A stretch of DNA of 64,000 bases from Pseudomonadota bacterium. Lineage in GTDB: Bacteria; Pseudomonadota; Gammaproteobacteria; Xanthomonadales; Rhodanobacteraceae. The notes under the pieces were generated by a model, which saw only the letters and a list, made by a program, of their open reading frames with translations, searched no databases and was not told the DNA's origin. The stretch covers positions 37,081 to 101,080 of the forward strand of contig JAFEFQ010000245.1 in NCBI GenBank assembly GCA_018240505.1, written 5' to 3'. This document shows, piece by piece, positions 1 through 8,424 of this stretch; the stretch's first letter is position 1; every line of letters starts with the position of its first letter. The position numbers and the translations under genes were made by a program.

Positions 1-84
1 GCCCATCAGGTCGATCATCTCGTCGTGGAAGATTTCGCGATGCTCGATCGTGCGCTGCAGCGCCTGTTGCGGAGTGATGCTCAT
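1..84 (-). CDS. trpD: anthranilate phosphoribosyltransferase, N-terminal fragment (cut by window edge)
   Basis: Only the first 28 codons lie in the window. They begin MSITPQQALQRTIEHREIF, which is the typical N-terminus of proteobacterial TrpD, the enzyme that joins anthranilate to phosphoribosyl pyrophosphate in tryptophan synthesis. The ATG is three bases after the trpG stop codon, so the two genes are almost certainly cotranscribed and translationally coupled. The rest of the gene lies outside the window to the left. Confidence 0.85.
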   Translation of the reverse strand, partial: MSITPQQALQRTIEHREIFHDEMIDLMG

Positions 85-87
85 CGC

Positions 88-681
88 TTACGCCGCCAGC
101 TTCGGCGCATGCAGGAAATTGCGCAGCTGGTCATGCCCGTGCTGGGTCATGATCGACTCGGGGTGGAACTGCACGCCCTCGATAGCCAGCGTGCGGTGGC
201 GCAGGCCCATGATCTCGTCGAGGCTGCCATCGGCGTGCTGCGTCCAGGCGGTGATCTCGAGGCAGGCCGGCAGCGACTCCTTTTCCACGATGAGCGAATG
301 GTACCGCGTCGCCTCGAACGGATTCGGCAGGCCCGCGAACACGCCAACGTTCTTGTGATGAATCGGCGAAGTCTTGCCATGCATGATCGTGCGTGCGCGC
401 ACGACCTTGCCGCCGAACGCCTGCCCGATCGCCTGGTGGCCGAGGCAGACGCCGAGGATCGGTACCTGGCCGCCGAGCTGCTCGATCACGGCCAGCGACA
501 CGCCCGCCTCGTTCGGCGTGCACGGACCGGGCGAGATCACGATTTTTTCCGGCGCCAGCTTTTTGATTTCCGCCACGCCCAGCTCGTCGTTGCGCACCAC
601 GCGCACGTCCTCGCCGAGCTCGCCCAGATACTGGACAAGGTTGTAGGTAAAGCTGTCGTAGTTGTCGATCATCAAAATCAT
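88..681 (-). CDS. trpG: anthranilate synthase glutamine amidotransferase subunit
   Basis: A 197-residue class I glutamine amidotransferase that supplies ammonia to TrpE for anthranilate synthesis. The N-terminal [14 protein letters not shown] is the family signature. The catalytic triad is visible: Cys79 in the nucleophile elbow GVCLGHQ, and His173 with Glu175 in FHPES. The open frame extends 18 codons further upstream, but the extension is Arg-rich and unlike the family, so I start at the ATG at 681. The gene ends three bases before trpD and starts 91 bases after trpE, giving a trpE-trpG-trpD order. The same subunit could also serve para-aminobenzoate synthesis, since no separate pabA is seen here. 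Confidence 0.95.
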   Translation of the reverse strand: MILMIDNYDSFTYNLVQYLGELGEDVRVVRNDELGVAEIKKLAPEKIVISPGPCTPNEAGVSLAVIEQLGGQVPILGVCLGHQAIGQAFGGKVVRARTIMHGKTSPIHHKNVGVFAGLPNPFEATRYHSLIVEKESLPACLEITAWTQHADGSLDEIMGLRHRTLAIEGVQFHPESIMTQHGHDQLRNFLHAPKLAA

Positions 682-772
682 CGTGGCGACCCTTGGCGCG
701 GCGGACGGACAGCAGCGTCGTTGTTGCATGCGCACATATTAGCCGTTTGCCTGACTCGGGGCGACGCGCCGG

Positions 773-2248
773 CTACAGCCCGCCGACCGCCTGCGCCACC
801 GCGCGGAACAGCGCGCGGCACTTGTTCATCGTTTCCTTCCACTCGAGTTCGGGCACGGAGTCGGCGACGACGCCGCCGGCGGCCTGCACGTGGAGCTGGC
901 CGTCCTGCACGATCGCGGTGCGGATCGCGATCGCGAGGTCGGCCTCGTCGTGCCAGTTCCAGTAACCGATCGCGCCGCCGTAGACGCCGCGCTTGACCGT
1001 CTCGAGTTCGGCGATCACTTCCATCGCGCGCACCTTCGGCGCGCCGGTCAGCGTGCCCGCGGGGAACGTCGCGCGGAACACGTCCATGAAGGAGAGGCCG
1101 GCCTTCAGCTTGCCGACGACCTCGGAGACGATGTGCATGACGTGCGAGTAGCGCTCGACGACCATGTTCGCGGTGAGTTCGACCGTGCCGGTTTCGGCGA
1201 TGCGGCCGACGTCGTTGCGGCCGAGGTCGATCAGCATCAGGTGCTCGGCGCGCTCCTTCGGATCGGCGAGCAGTTCGGCTTCCATCGCCGCGTCCTCCGC
1301 GGCCGTGTGCCCGCGCCGGCGCGTGCCCGCGATCGGGCGCAGCACGACCTGTTCGCCTTGCGCGCGCACGAGGATCTCGGGCGAGGAGCCGATGATCTGC
1401 TCGCTGCCGAGGTCGAGGAAATACATATACGGCGACGGATTCAACGCGCGCAATGCGCGGTAGACATCGAGCGGGCGCGAGCGGAACGGCACGGACAGGC
1501 GCTGGCTGATCTGCACCTGAAACACGTCGCCGGCGTAGACGTACTCCTTGGCCTTCTCGACCGCGGCGAGATAGTCGTCCTTCGGAAAACTCGAGACGAA
1601 ATGCGATTCGTCGATCGCTTTCGGGTCGACGATGTCGGGATAGGCCGCGCTGGTCGAGCGCAGGCGGTGCACGAGCGAGTCGAGCCGGCGCTGCGCGCGC
1701 GCGTAGGCGCGAGGCTCGGCCGGATCGGCATTGACGATCAGGTACAGCTTGCCCTTGAGGTTGTCGAACACGGCGAGTTCTTCGGCCAGCATCAGGCAGA
1801 TGTCGGGCATGCCGAGCTTGTCCGGTTTCGCGTCGGCCTTGATCCGGTGTTCGATGTAGCTCGCGCATTCGTAGCCGAAGTAGCCGACCAGGCCGCCGGC
1901 GAACTTCGGCAGGTCGTCGATGCGCGGCACCTTGTACTGCGCCTTGATCCGGGCGATTTCGGCGAGCGGATCGGCGACCTCTCGTTCCTCGACCGTCTCG
2001 CCCTCCTCGCTGATCGTCAGGCGATGGCCGTGCACGCGGATCACGCGCCGCGCCGGCAGGCCGATGATCGAATAGCGCCCCCAGCGCGCGCCGCCCTCGA
2101 CCGATTCGAACAGGTAGGCATACGGCCCGTCGGCGAGCTTGAGGTACACCGACAGCGGCGTGTCGAGGTCGCTCAGCACCTCGCGCACGAGCGGAATGCG
2201 GTTGTAGCCTTGCTCTGCGAGCGCGGCGAATTCGGCGGCGGGGATCAC
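773..2248 (-). CDS. trpE: anthranilate synthase component I
   Basis: A 491-residue chorismate-utilising enzyme, the first committed step of tryptophan synthesis, working with TrpG. The N-terminal domain runs through LSVYLKLADGPYAYLFESVE. The chorismate-binding domain fills roughly residues 220-490, with GTRRRG and DLGRNDVGRIAETGTVEL. I chose the GTG at 2248 (protein start IPAAEFAALAEQGYNR after the initiator) because TrpE homologues begin there; the open frame goes 66 codons further up into sequence that does not look like TrpE and has no good ribosome site. No Shine-Dalgarno site is obvious before the GTG. Unlike the DAHP synthase gene later in the window, I find no aromatic leader peptide upstream. 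Confidence 0.93.
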   Translation of the reverse strand: MIPAAEFAALAEQGYNRIPLVREVLSDLDTPLSVYLKLADGPYAYLFESVEGGARWGRYSIIGLPARRVIRVHGHRLTISEEGETVEEREVADPLAEIARIKAQYKVPRIDDLPKFAGGLVGYFGYECASYIEHRIKADAKPDKLGMPDICLMLAEELAVFDNLKGKLYLIVNADPAEPRAYARAQRRLDSLVHRLRSTSAAYPDIVDPKAIDESHFVSSFPKDDYLAAVEKAKEYVYAGDVFQVQISQRLSVPFRSRPLDVYRALRALNPSPYMYFLDLGSEQIIGSSPEILVRAQGEQVVLRPIAGTRRRGHTAAEDAAMEAELLADPKERAEHLMLIDLGRNDVGRIAETGTVELTANMVVERYSHVMHIVSEVVGKLKAGLSFMDVFRATFPAGTLTGAPKVRAMEVIAELETVKRGVYGGAIGYWNWHDEADLAIAIRTAIVQDGQLHVQAAGGVVADSVPELEWKETMNKCRALFRAVAQAVGGL

Positions 2249-2280
2249 GGGACGAGGCGGCAGCGGCGGGAGGGTTGCCG

Positions 2281-2310
2281 AAGATAGCAAGCAATGCTGC
2301 TTTGCGCCAA
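2281..2310 (-). promoter_or_regulatory. candidate sigma70 promoter for trpEGD
   Basis: On the minus strand a TTGGCG (2305-2310) and a TATCTT (2281-2286) are separated by 18 bases and lie about 35 bases upstream of the trpE GTG. The match is only moderate and this is an inference from spacing and position. Confidence 0.35.
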
Positions 2311-2360
2311 TCACGGACCGGAATTGCGCGCACCCGAGTCGCGCAACGGATCGAACATTC

Positions 2361-2382
2361 AAAGCCGGCCAAAACGGCCGTC
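2361..2382 (-). terminator. probable terminator after the marR-like gene
   Basis: Read on the minus strand, CGGCC-GTTTT-GGCCG forms a short GC hairpin followed by GCTTT, 26 bases after the stop of the MarR gene. It would separate that operon from trpE. The T tract is short, so efficiency is uncertain. Confidence 0.45.
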
Positions 2383-2405
2383 GACATCCGACTCCGGATT
2401 CTCTT

Positions 2406-2870
2406 TCAGCGAGCCACTGCGGGGCGTACGCTCGGCAGCCCGCCATGACGCGCCTCGAGCACGCGCACTAGATCATCGCGCAGCGCTTCCACGCGCGCGC
2501 TGCCGATCGCCTGCGCCCATTCGGCCTCCAGCTCGCGATAAATCTCCTCCACGGCGGAAAGGAGGCGGCGGCCGCGCGGCGAGAGCGTCACGAGTCGCGC
2601 GCGCGCATCGTCCGCATCCACATCGCGCAGGTAGTTCGCACCCACCATCGAATCCACGAGCTTCGACGCCGCCTGCTTCGTGACGCCCATCAAGCGTGCG
2701 ACGTCGACGACACCAAGGGGATGACTTCGCGCCTCGAGAAGAACGAAGCCGTAGCTCGGCCGCACATCGCGGAAGCCGCGCTCTCGCAGGCGCAGGTGAA
2801 GATCGTCGACCAACGTCCGGAACGCGATCGCCGTCAGCCTGGCGATGGGGACGCGTACTACGCGGCCCAC
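2406..2870 (-). CDS. MarR-family transcriptional regulator
   Basis: A 154-residue winged-helix regulator. The central part reads GVVDVARLMGVTKQAASKLVDSM, the recognition-helix region of MarR proteins, followed by a wing with DARARLVTLSPRGRRLL. The best start is a GTG at 2870 that lies 13 bases inside the end of the upstream cupin gene, so the two are translationally coupled; no suitable ATG precedes the DNA-binding domain. Two near-identical palindromes over the promoter of this operon are the probable binding sites, so it probably represses its own synthesis together with the cupin. The inducer is unknown. Confidence 0.85.
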   Translation of the reverse strand: MGRVVRVPIARLTAIAFRTLVDDLHLRLRERGFRDVRPSYGFVLLEARSHPLGVVDVARLMGVTKQAASKLVDSMVGANYLRDVDADDARARLVTLSPRGRRLLSAVEEIYRELEAEWAQAIGSARVEALRDDLVRVLEARHGGLPSVRPAVAR

Positions 2871-3229
2871 GGCGGAGTAAAGATTCGACCTTCGAGCCGC
2901 GCCTGACCGCCGACCGGCATGCAGCAGAGCGCCTCCAACGCCGTGTCCCCGGCATTGCTGAGTTCGAAATCGGTATTGGCCGGTACGACGATGGCGTCGC
3001 CTGCACGGGCATCGCAGATGTCGCCGGCGATCGTGACCCTGGCGGTTCCGGCCAGCACGACGAAGACTTCCTCGCGCGTCACCTGATGCGGGGTTGCTGG
3101 TGTGCCGGGCGCGATTCGCACGCGCCAGAGGCTCGTTTCGCGGCTGCCGCGACTCGGCGTGGCGAGGGAAGTGAAGCTTGCGTGTGCGAGTTCGTGCGTC
3201 GCACTCGCGGGAGCGGTGATGACCGGCAT
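2858..3229 (-). CDS. small cupin-domain protein
   Basis: A 123-residue single cupin. Motif regions are visible as PHQVTREEVFVVLAGTARV and GDAIVVPANTDFELSN; the usual two-His motif is reduced, so metal binding is uncertain. It starts at an ATG preceded by a strong GGAGGAG ribosome site and is the first gene of a two-gene operon with the MarR regulator. Proteins of this kind often bind or convert small molecules, or act as sensors; no substrate can be read from the sequence. The pairing with a local repressor suggests it is induced by a specific compound. Confidence 0.85.
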   Translation of the reverse strand: MPVITAPASATHELAHASFTSLATPSRGSRETSLWRVRIAPGTPATPHQVTREEVFVVLAGTARVTIAGDICDARAGDAIVVPANTDFELSNAGDTALEALCCMPVGGQARLEGRIFTPPWAA

Positions 3230-3252
3230 GCGTCTCCTCCTGACGAGAATTG

Positions 3253-3304
3253 GTCAACTTGGTTGACTATAAAATGAATTCACCAACCAGTCAACCTGGT
3301 TGAC
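3253..3304 (-). promoter_or_regulatory. sigma70 promoter with two MarR-type operators
   Basis: On the minus strand TTGACT (3289-3294) and TATAGT (3266-3271) are exactly 17 bases apart, upstream of the cupin gene. Two 15-base palindromes, GTCAACTTGGTTGAC (3253-3267) and GTCAACCTGGTTGAC (3290-3304), cover the -10 and the -35 elements respectively, with centres 37 bases apart. They differ at one base. Their position is ideal for repression by the operon's own MarR protein. Confidence 0.85.
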
Positions 3305-3439
3305 CACTTATTCACGCTTCGGCGATGGCAGGCGCCACGCCGTCGGCGCAACGGAAGACAACGACGCGAAGCGGATTGTGCTCGACGCAACCGGCGGCGG
3401 ACGCCCGGTGTTGTCCACCGGCATCGGCGAACGGCGGCT

Positions 3440-5530
3440 TCAGTTCCGCGCACCCAGCGAATGCCGCGGCATGCCGTGCAGCTCGAGCGAGAACTCGACG
3501 CCGGAGCCGTCGGCGAGGTTGCCGGCCAGTGCCCTGCCGCGATGCAGTTCGGCGATCAGGCGCACGATCGACAGGCCGAGGCCGAGGTGCGGCGGCTCGG
3601 CCGGTGCGCCGTTGACGACAGTGGCTTTCTGCGCCGTGGACGGGCGCACGCTGACCAGCGAATCGAACAGGCGATCCGCCATGGTCGGCGGCAACGGTGG
3701 TCCCTGGTTGGCCACGCTGACGATCGCGCCGTCGCCGATTGCGTGCAATGCGATGCGGATCCAGCCGGTTTCGGGCGTGAAGCTGCGCGCGTTGTCGATG
3801 AGTTTGTCCAGCGCCTGCGCGATCAGCTCGGGCGCGCCGTGCATCAGCAGCGGCGCCGCCGGCAGGTCAGCCTCGACCCGCTTCGGTACCAGTAGCGGCC
3901 GGTACGCGTCGACGCAGCCGCGCACGACCGCGGCGAGATCGAATTCCTCGGCGTCGACGCCGGCGATCGCGCGCTCCATGCGGCTCGCCTCGCTCATCGC
4001 GCGCACGATCGCGCCGAGGCGCTCGGCGCCGCTGCGCGCGCGCACGAGGTAGGTGCGCGCATCGGTCGACACCGACTGCTGGTCGAGGTTGTCGAGCGAG
4101 GATTTGACGATCGCGAGCGGCGTCTGCAGTTCGTGCGACAGCTTCGAGGCGAGCGTGCGCAGGTAGTCGGTATACGCCGCCACTTCGTCGAGCAGGTGGG
4201 CGAAGCTGCGTGCGAGGTCGCCTAGCTCATCGCGAGCGCCGATCAGCGGCAACGGCACCGGCCGTTCTCCGCTGCGCTCGGGTTTGCCGTTCGCGTGCTT
4301 GGCGCGCTCGACCGCATCGCGCAGGCGGCGGATGCGCAGGCCGAGCACGCCGGCAAACGCGAACAGCACGGCGCCGGCGAAAATCAACGCGCCGAGGCTC
4401 GCGCCGATCAGGATCAGCAGCGCGCGGTTGGTCAGCAGCGGCAGCGCATCGCCGGACTGTTCGAGCAACAGCGCACCGCGCACTTCATTGTTTTCCTTGA
4501 GCGGCACCGCGGCAGCGAGCACCACGCTGCTGCCCTGACCGGTACCGGCCTGAGCAGGTGCCGGATGCCAGGCGGTCGCGGCCACGCCCGACAGCGCCTG
4601 CCAGATCTCCGGCGAGGACAGGCGCGGCAGGTTGGTCGCGAAATCCTGCGCGCGCGTCATGTCGGGCGCTATCAGGCTGCGGTAGATCAGGCTCTCGAAC
4701 CAGCGCCGCAGCGCGGGTGTCGAGGATTTCGAAGCAAGCGCCGCGAGCTGGCCCGATTCGGCGATCACCCAGCCTTCGGCGCTGAGCACGCGCACGCGCA
4801 TGCCTTCGGGCGCGAACTGGGCGAGGTCTGCGGACAGGTCGGGTGAGCGCAACAGCAGCGGACGCAATTCGATATGCGCGTTGTTCGGCGCGTCGGCATC
4901 GAACTCGTTGAGCGTAAGCGCGTCCGGCATCTGCGCGCGCGGCAGGCGCAGTTCGACACGGTAGCCGTCCGCATCCTCCTGCCACCAGCCGCCGAGCACC
5001 TGCGGCAGCGAATCGCCGGCGCCGTCGAGCACGCGCGTCTCGAACCTGCCCGGCGCCGCGCTCGCGATGAGATAGCGGCGCAAATCATCATTGTGCGCGA
5101 GGCTCAGGGTCAGATGATCGCGCAGCAACGCGTTCTCGTCGCTCGCGTCCGCGCGCGTGCGCGTCGCATCGCGCACCTGGGCGAGCAGATAGAGCCAGTC
5201 GCCGTCGGCGCACAGCAGCAGCCTGGCCTTCTGTGCGTCGTCGGCCGGGCCGATGTTCTGCGCGTACGGCGCGAGCTGCGACCAGTCGTCGGCATAGCCG
5301 TCGACGCGCATGCCTTGCGTGCAGGGATGCACGTAGAACGCCTGCCCGGCCGGCGGCAGCACGGTCTTGAGCGCGGCGAGGCTGCGCGCGAGCGCCTTGG
5401 CCGAGGCGGTCAGGGTCTGCTCCTGGCCCTGGCGCAGCAGTTCCTCCATCTGGCGCACGATCAGCCAGCCCGCCAGCGGCAGGGCCAGCGTGGACAGGGC
5501 GAGGAGAAGGAGTTTGAAGCGGAGCGACAT
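3440..5530 (-). CDS. pdsS: sensor histidine kinase of the proteobacterial dedicated sortase (Pds) type
   Basis: A 696-residue membrane kinase. It has an N-terminal membrane helix (about residues 5-22), a large periplasmic domain with a carbohydrate-binding-like stretch (DGYADDWSQLAPYAQN), a second helix near residues 370-395, a HAMP segment, a phosphoacceptor His near residue 463 in SHELQTPLAIVKS, and an HATPase domain with DNARSF and HLGLGLSIV. Length and layout match the sensor associated with dedicated sortase systems. The ATG at 5530 is chosen because the open frame above it starts only with a TTG. Its partner regulator is immediately upstream. No sortase or target protein is within this window, so the regulated genes lie elsewhere or have been lost. 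Confidence 0.72.
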   Translation of the reverse strand: MSLRFKLLLLALSTLALPLAGWLIVRQMEELLRQGQEQTLTASAKALARSLAALKTVLPPAGQAFYVHPCTQGMRVDGYADDWSQLAPYAQNIGPADDAQKARLLLCADGDWLYLLAQVRDATRTRADASDENALLRDHLTLSLAHNDDLRRYLIASAAPGRFETRVLDGAGDSLPQVLGGWWQEDADGYRVELRLPRAQMPDALTLNEFDADAPNNAHIELRPLLLRSPDLSADLAQFAPEGMRVRVLSAEGWVIAESGQLAALASKSSTPALRRWFESLIYRSLIAPDMTRAQDFATNLPRLSSPEIWQALSGVAATAWHPAPAQAGTGQGSSVVLAAAVPLKENNEVRGALLLEQSGDALPLLTNRALLILIGASLGALIFAGAVLFAFAGVLGLRIRRLRDAVERAKHANGKPERSGERPVPLPLIGARDELGDLARSFAHLLDEVAAYTDYLRTLASKLSHELQTPLAIVKSSLDNLDQQSVSTDARTYLVRARSGAERLGAIVRAMSEASRMERAIAGVDAEEFDLAAVVRGCVDAYRPLLVPKRVEADLPAAPLLMHGAPELIAQALDKLIDNARSFTPETGWIRIALHAIGDGAIVSVANQGPPLPPTMADRLFDSLVSVRPSTAQKATVVNGAPAEPPHLGLGLSIVRLIAELHRGRALAGNLADGSGVEFSLELHGMPRHSLGARN

Positions 5531-5564
5531 GCAGGGAGAATCGCACAAGCCAAAGACAAATCGA

Positions 5565-5583
5565 ATGCCGGCTCCGCCGGCAT
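5565..5583 (-). terminator. hairpin between the regulator and kinase genes
   Basis: ATGCCGGC and GCCGGCAT form a perfect 8-bp stem with a 3-base loop, followed on the minus strand by TCGATTTGTCTTT. It sits in the 57-base gap between the response regulator and the sensor kinase and may reduce read-through into the kinase, or may be one copy of a dispersed palindrome. Confidence 0.4.
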
Positions 5584-5587
5584 GACT

Positions 5588-6280
5588 TTATGTCGGCCGC
5601 CACCGATAGCCGGCACCGTGCACCGTCTCGATCGAATCGAACGATTCGTCGAGCGCGAGGAACTTCTTGCGGATGCGCTTGATGTGCGACGTGATCGTCG
5701 CGTCGTCGACGACGACCTGCGCTTCGCGCATCAACTGATCGCGGTTCTTCACGTGGCCCGGGAAGCGAACGAGCGTGTGGATCATCCAGAACTCGGTCAC
5801 GGTCAACGGCACTTCGACGTTGTTCCAGGTCACACGCATGCGCTCGGCCTCGAGCTTGAGCGGGCCGTGCTCGACCACGGTCTCCTTCGACGCCGGCTTG
5901 TTCAGCGCATCGATGCGGCGAAAGAGCGCGCTGATGCGCGCGGCGAGATGATGCAGGCTGACGTCCTTGGTCAAATAGTCGTCGGCGCCCAGGCGCAAGC
6001 CGGAGATCACGTCGAAGTCCGAATCGCGCGCGGTCAGGAACAGGATCGGCAAGGTCGGCGATTGCGCGCGCAGCTCGCGGCAAAGCTCGAAACCGCCCTC
6101 GGGTTCGTCGCCGAGGCCGACGTCGATGATGACGAGCTCGGGCAGGCGCTGCGCGAACGCGCGGCTCGCATCGGGCCGCGTGGAATAGCCCTGGGTGGTG
6201 TAACCGAAGCGATTGAGCGCCTCGACGTAGTTCGCGCGGATCGCGGGTTCGTCTTCGACGATGGCGATGTTGCGGCCCAT
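5588..6280 (-). CDS. pdsR: response regulator of the dedicated sortase (Pds) type
   Basis: A 230-residue OmpR-like regulator. The receiver domain has the acidic pair Glu9/Asp10, the phosphoacceptor Asp53 in VIIDVGLG, and Lys105 in YLTKDVS. A C-terminal winged helix follows, with TVTEFWMIHTLV and DDATITSHIKRIRKKF. The long conserved run LTARDSDFDVISGLRLGADD closely resembles regulators annotated as part of proteobacterial dedicated sortase systems. It is the first gene of a two-gene operon with the sensor kinase and presumably controls sortase-anchored surface proteins, but no such gene is nearby. Confidence 0.78.
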   Translation of the reverse strand: MGRNIAIVEDEPAIRANYVEALNRFGYTTQGYSTRPDASRAFAQRLPELVIIDVGLGDEPEGGFELCRELRAQSPTLPILFLTARDSDFDVISGLRLGADDYLTKDVSLHHLAARISALFRRIDALNKPASKETVVEHGPLKLEAERMRVTWNNVEVPLTVTEFWMIHTLVRFPGHVKNRDQLMREAQVVVDDATITSHIKRIRKKFLALDESFDSIETVHGAGYRWRPT

Positions 6281-6477
6281 GCGGTTGATCCTGCCTGATG
6301 AGATGCGCGCACTTTACGGGCGCGCCCCGCGCGCGGCAATGGCAGCGGCGCATTTGTCATCGCCGCGCCAGATTTGGCCTTGCCGCCGCCGCAATTGGAT
6401 TCCTCGCGTCCATGCGCGGACGCGAAGATCACGCCGCGGCCAGCCCCGGCCGCGCCTTCGAGCAGAACGCAGACCCC

Positions 6478-6591
6478 ATGAACGCCGACCGCCCCAACCC
6501 CGACCTCGAACTCCACCAGGCCGAACCGTTCCGCGTCGCATTCGCGCTGCTGGCCCTCGTGCTCGGCGCGCTCGCCGCGCTGCAATTCTGA
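6478..6591 (+). CDS. 37-residue predicted single-pass membrane peptide
   Basis: A short frame coding a 37-residue peptide. Residues 1-18 are polar (MNADRPNPDLELHQAEPF) and residues 19-36 form one hydrophobic helix rich in Ala and Leu. It is followed within 11 bases by a strong intrinsic terminator, which supports it as a real transcription unit. No family is recognised. Its position, divergent from the sensor/regulator pair, may or may not be meaningful. Confidence 0.5.
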   Translation: MNADRPNPDLELHQAEPFRVAFALLALVLGALAALQF

Positions 6592-6601
6592 ATTCCCGCA
6601 G

Positions 6602-6648
6602 CGCGCCGAAGCGTCCGGCTTTGTGCCGCCCTGCTTCGGCGCGTTTTT
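6602..6648 (+). terminator. intrinsic terminator
   Basis: CGCGCCGAAGC (6602-6612) pairs perfectly with GCTTCGGCGCG (6633-6643) and is followed by TTTTT. It ends transcription of the small membrane peptide gene just upstream and insulates purU. Confidence 0.85.
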
Positions 6649-6751
6649 CTTCGCGTCGGCTTCGTGCGCTCGTCGGTGAACGCGAAAGTCAAAAAGGCCG
6701 CATTCTTCGATACTAGAATGGCCTGCCCGTCCCGAATGTGCGTTCCGTCCA

Positions 6752-7603
6752 ATGCGTCACGACTACATCCTCACCCTGTCCTGCCCGGATCGCACCGGCA
6801 TCGTCTACCGCGTCAGCGCGCTGCTGTTCGAGTCGGGCTGCAACATCCTCGACGCGCAGCAGTTCGGCGACGAGGAAACCGAGCGCTTCTTCCTGCGCAT
6901 CCACTTCGACATCCCCGCGAGCCTGGATCTTGCGGTCCTCGAAAACCGTTTCAGTGAACTCGCCGGCGAGTTCGCGATGGACTGGCGGATCCACGACGCG
7001 CGCAAACGCGCGCGCCTGCTGATCCTCGTCAGCAGGCAAGGCCACTGCCTCAACGACCTGCTGTTCCGCGTGCGCAGCGGCCAGTTGCCGGTCGATATCG
7101 CGGCGGTGGCCTCGAACCACGAGGATTTCGCCGAGCTCGCCGCATCGCATCGCGTGCCGTTCCGCCATTTGCCGGTCAGCAGCGCGACGCGCGACGCGCA
7201 GGAGGCCGCCCTCGTCGAACTCGTCGATGGCGAGCGCATCGACCTCGTCGTGCTCGCACGCTACATGCAGATCCTGTCGCCAGGGCTTTGCGCCGCCCTC
7301 GCCGGGCGCGCGATCAACATCCACCACAGCTTCCTGCCGAGCTTCAAGGGCGCGAGGCCGTATCACCAGGCGCACCGGCGCGGAGTGAAGGTGATCGGCG
7401 CGACGGCGCACTACGTCACCAGCGACCTCGACGAGGGCCCGATCATCGAGCAGGACGTCGCCCGCGTCGACCACGGCGCGACGCCGCGCGACCTCGTGCG
7501 CATCGGCAGCGACGTCGAATCGCTCGTGCTCGCGCGCGCGGTGCGCTGGCACGTGGAGCATCGCGTGCTGCTGAACGGGCACCGCACCGTCGTGTTGCGC
7601 TGA
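6752..7603 (+). CDS. purU: formyltetrahydrofolate deformylase
   Basis: A 283-residue enzyme that hydrolyses 10-formyltetrahydrofolate to formate and tetrahydrofolate, balancing one-carbon pools and feeding formate to PurT-type purine synthesis. An N-terminal ACT domain (residues 1-80, starting YILTLSCPDRTGIVYRVSA) is followed by a formyltransferase-fold domain with the signature INIHHSFLPSFKGARPYHQA and TAHYVTSDLDEGPIIEQ. The length is typical for the family. The gene stands alone, converging with rpe, whose stop codon is only 29 bases away. Confidence 0.95.
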   Translation: MRHDYILTLSCPDRTGIVYRVSALLFESGCNILDAQQFGDEETERFFLRIHFDIPASLDLAVLENRFSELAGEFAMDWRIHDARKRARLLILVSRQGHCLNDLLFRVRSGQLPVDIAAVASNHEDFAELAASHRVPFRHLPVSSATRDAQEAALVELVDGERIDLVVLARYMQILSPGLCAALAGRAINIHHSFLPSFKGARPYHQAHRRGVKVIGATAHYVTSDLDEGPIIEQDVARVDHGATPRDLVRIGSDVESLVLARAVRWHVEHRVLLNGHRTVVLR

Positions 7604-7632
7604 GCGCGAAGGCAGCGCGACCCGACCGCGCG

Positions 7633-8298
7633 TCAGGCTATCGCCTGCAACATCGTCGCGACGATCTCGCGATAGTCCTTGTGGCCGAAGATCGCCGAGC
7701 CGGCGACGAAGGTATCGGCGCCGGCCTGCGCGATCCCGGCGATGTTGTCGGCCTTGACCCCGCCGTCGATCTCGAGGCGGATCGCGCGGCCGCTGCGGTC
7801 GATGCGCTCGCGCACCTCGCGCAGCTTGCCGAGCGCGGACGGGATGAAGCTCTGCCCGCCGAAGCCGGGATTGACGCTCATCAGCAGGACCAGGTCGATC
7901 TTGTCCATCACGTAGTCGAGATACGAAAGCGGCGTCGCCGGATTGAACACGAGGCCGGCCGTGCAACCCGAGGCGTGGATCAGCTGGATCGTGCGGTCGA
8001 CGTGCTCGCTCGCCTCGGGATGGAAGCTGATGTTGCTCGCGCCGGCCCTGGCGAAGTCGGGGATGATGCGGTCCACCGGCTTGACCATCAGGTGCACGTC
8101 GATCGGCGCGGTCACGCCGTGCTTGCGCAGCGCCTCGCAGACCAGCGGGCCGATCGTCAGGTTCGGCACGTAGTGGTTGTCCATCACGTCGAAGTGCACC
8201 CACTGCGCGCCGGCGGCGAGCACGTTGTCGACTTCCTCGCCGAGCCTGGCGAAGTTCGCGGACAGGATCGACGGGGCGATGACGGGCGATTGCTTCAT
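7633..8298 (-). CDS. rpe: ribulose-phosphate 3-epimerase
   Basis: A 221-residue TIM-barrel enzyme that interconverts ribulose 5-phosphate and xylulose 5-phosphate in the pentose phosphate pathway. Signature segments are [50 protein letters not shown] and [10 protein letters not shown], containing the metal-binding His and Asp residues. The ATG at 8298 gives the conserved start [10 protein letters not shown]; the frame runs six codons further up, but this is not conserved. In related genomes rpe often precedes trpE; here the two are about 5 kb apart. Confidence 0.95.
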   Translation of the reverse strand: MKQSPVIAPSILSANFARLGEEVDNVLAAGAQWVHFDVMDNHYVPNLTIGPLVCEALRKHGVTAPIDVHLMVKPVDRIIPDFARAGASNISFHPEASEHVDRTIQLIHASGCTAGLVFNPATPLSYLDYVMDKIDLVLLMSVNPGFGGQSFIPSALGKLREVRERIDRSGRAIRLEIDGGVKADNIAGIAQAGADTFVAGSAIFGHKDYREIVATMLQAIA

Positions 8299-8332
8299 GG
8301 AATTTCTCGTGCGCAACGATGCCCGGATTGTA

Positions 8333-8417
8333 GCGTAGGGGCGCGGTTCATCGCGCCCGGCGGTCGGGTTTTGCGAACCGTGAAAAAGCCGGGTTCGATG
8401 AATCGAACCCCTACGCG
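8333..8417. repeat. intergenic imperfect palindrome (REP-like)
   Basis: GCGTAGGGG at 8333-8341 pairs with CCCCTACGC at 8409-8417. The interior contains a second inverted pair built on GGTTCATCGCG and TTCGATGAATCGAACC. It lies between djlA and rpe, both on the minus strand, where it can also fold in the transcript. Elements of this form are usually dispersed through a genome; only one copy is seen here. Confidence 0.5.
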
Positions 8418-8424
8418 CGCGCAG

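Noticed and set aside
2249..2405. Possible aromatic leader peptide upstream of trpE, by analogy with the DAHP synthase attenuator.
   Set aside because: No short frame with Trp codons or an antiterminator/terminator pair was found here; the one hairpin fits the end of the marR transcript.
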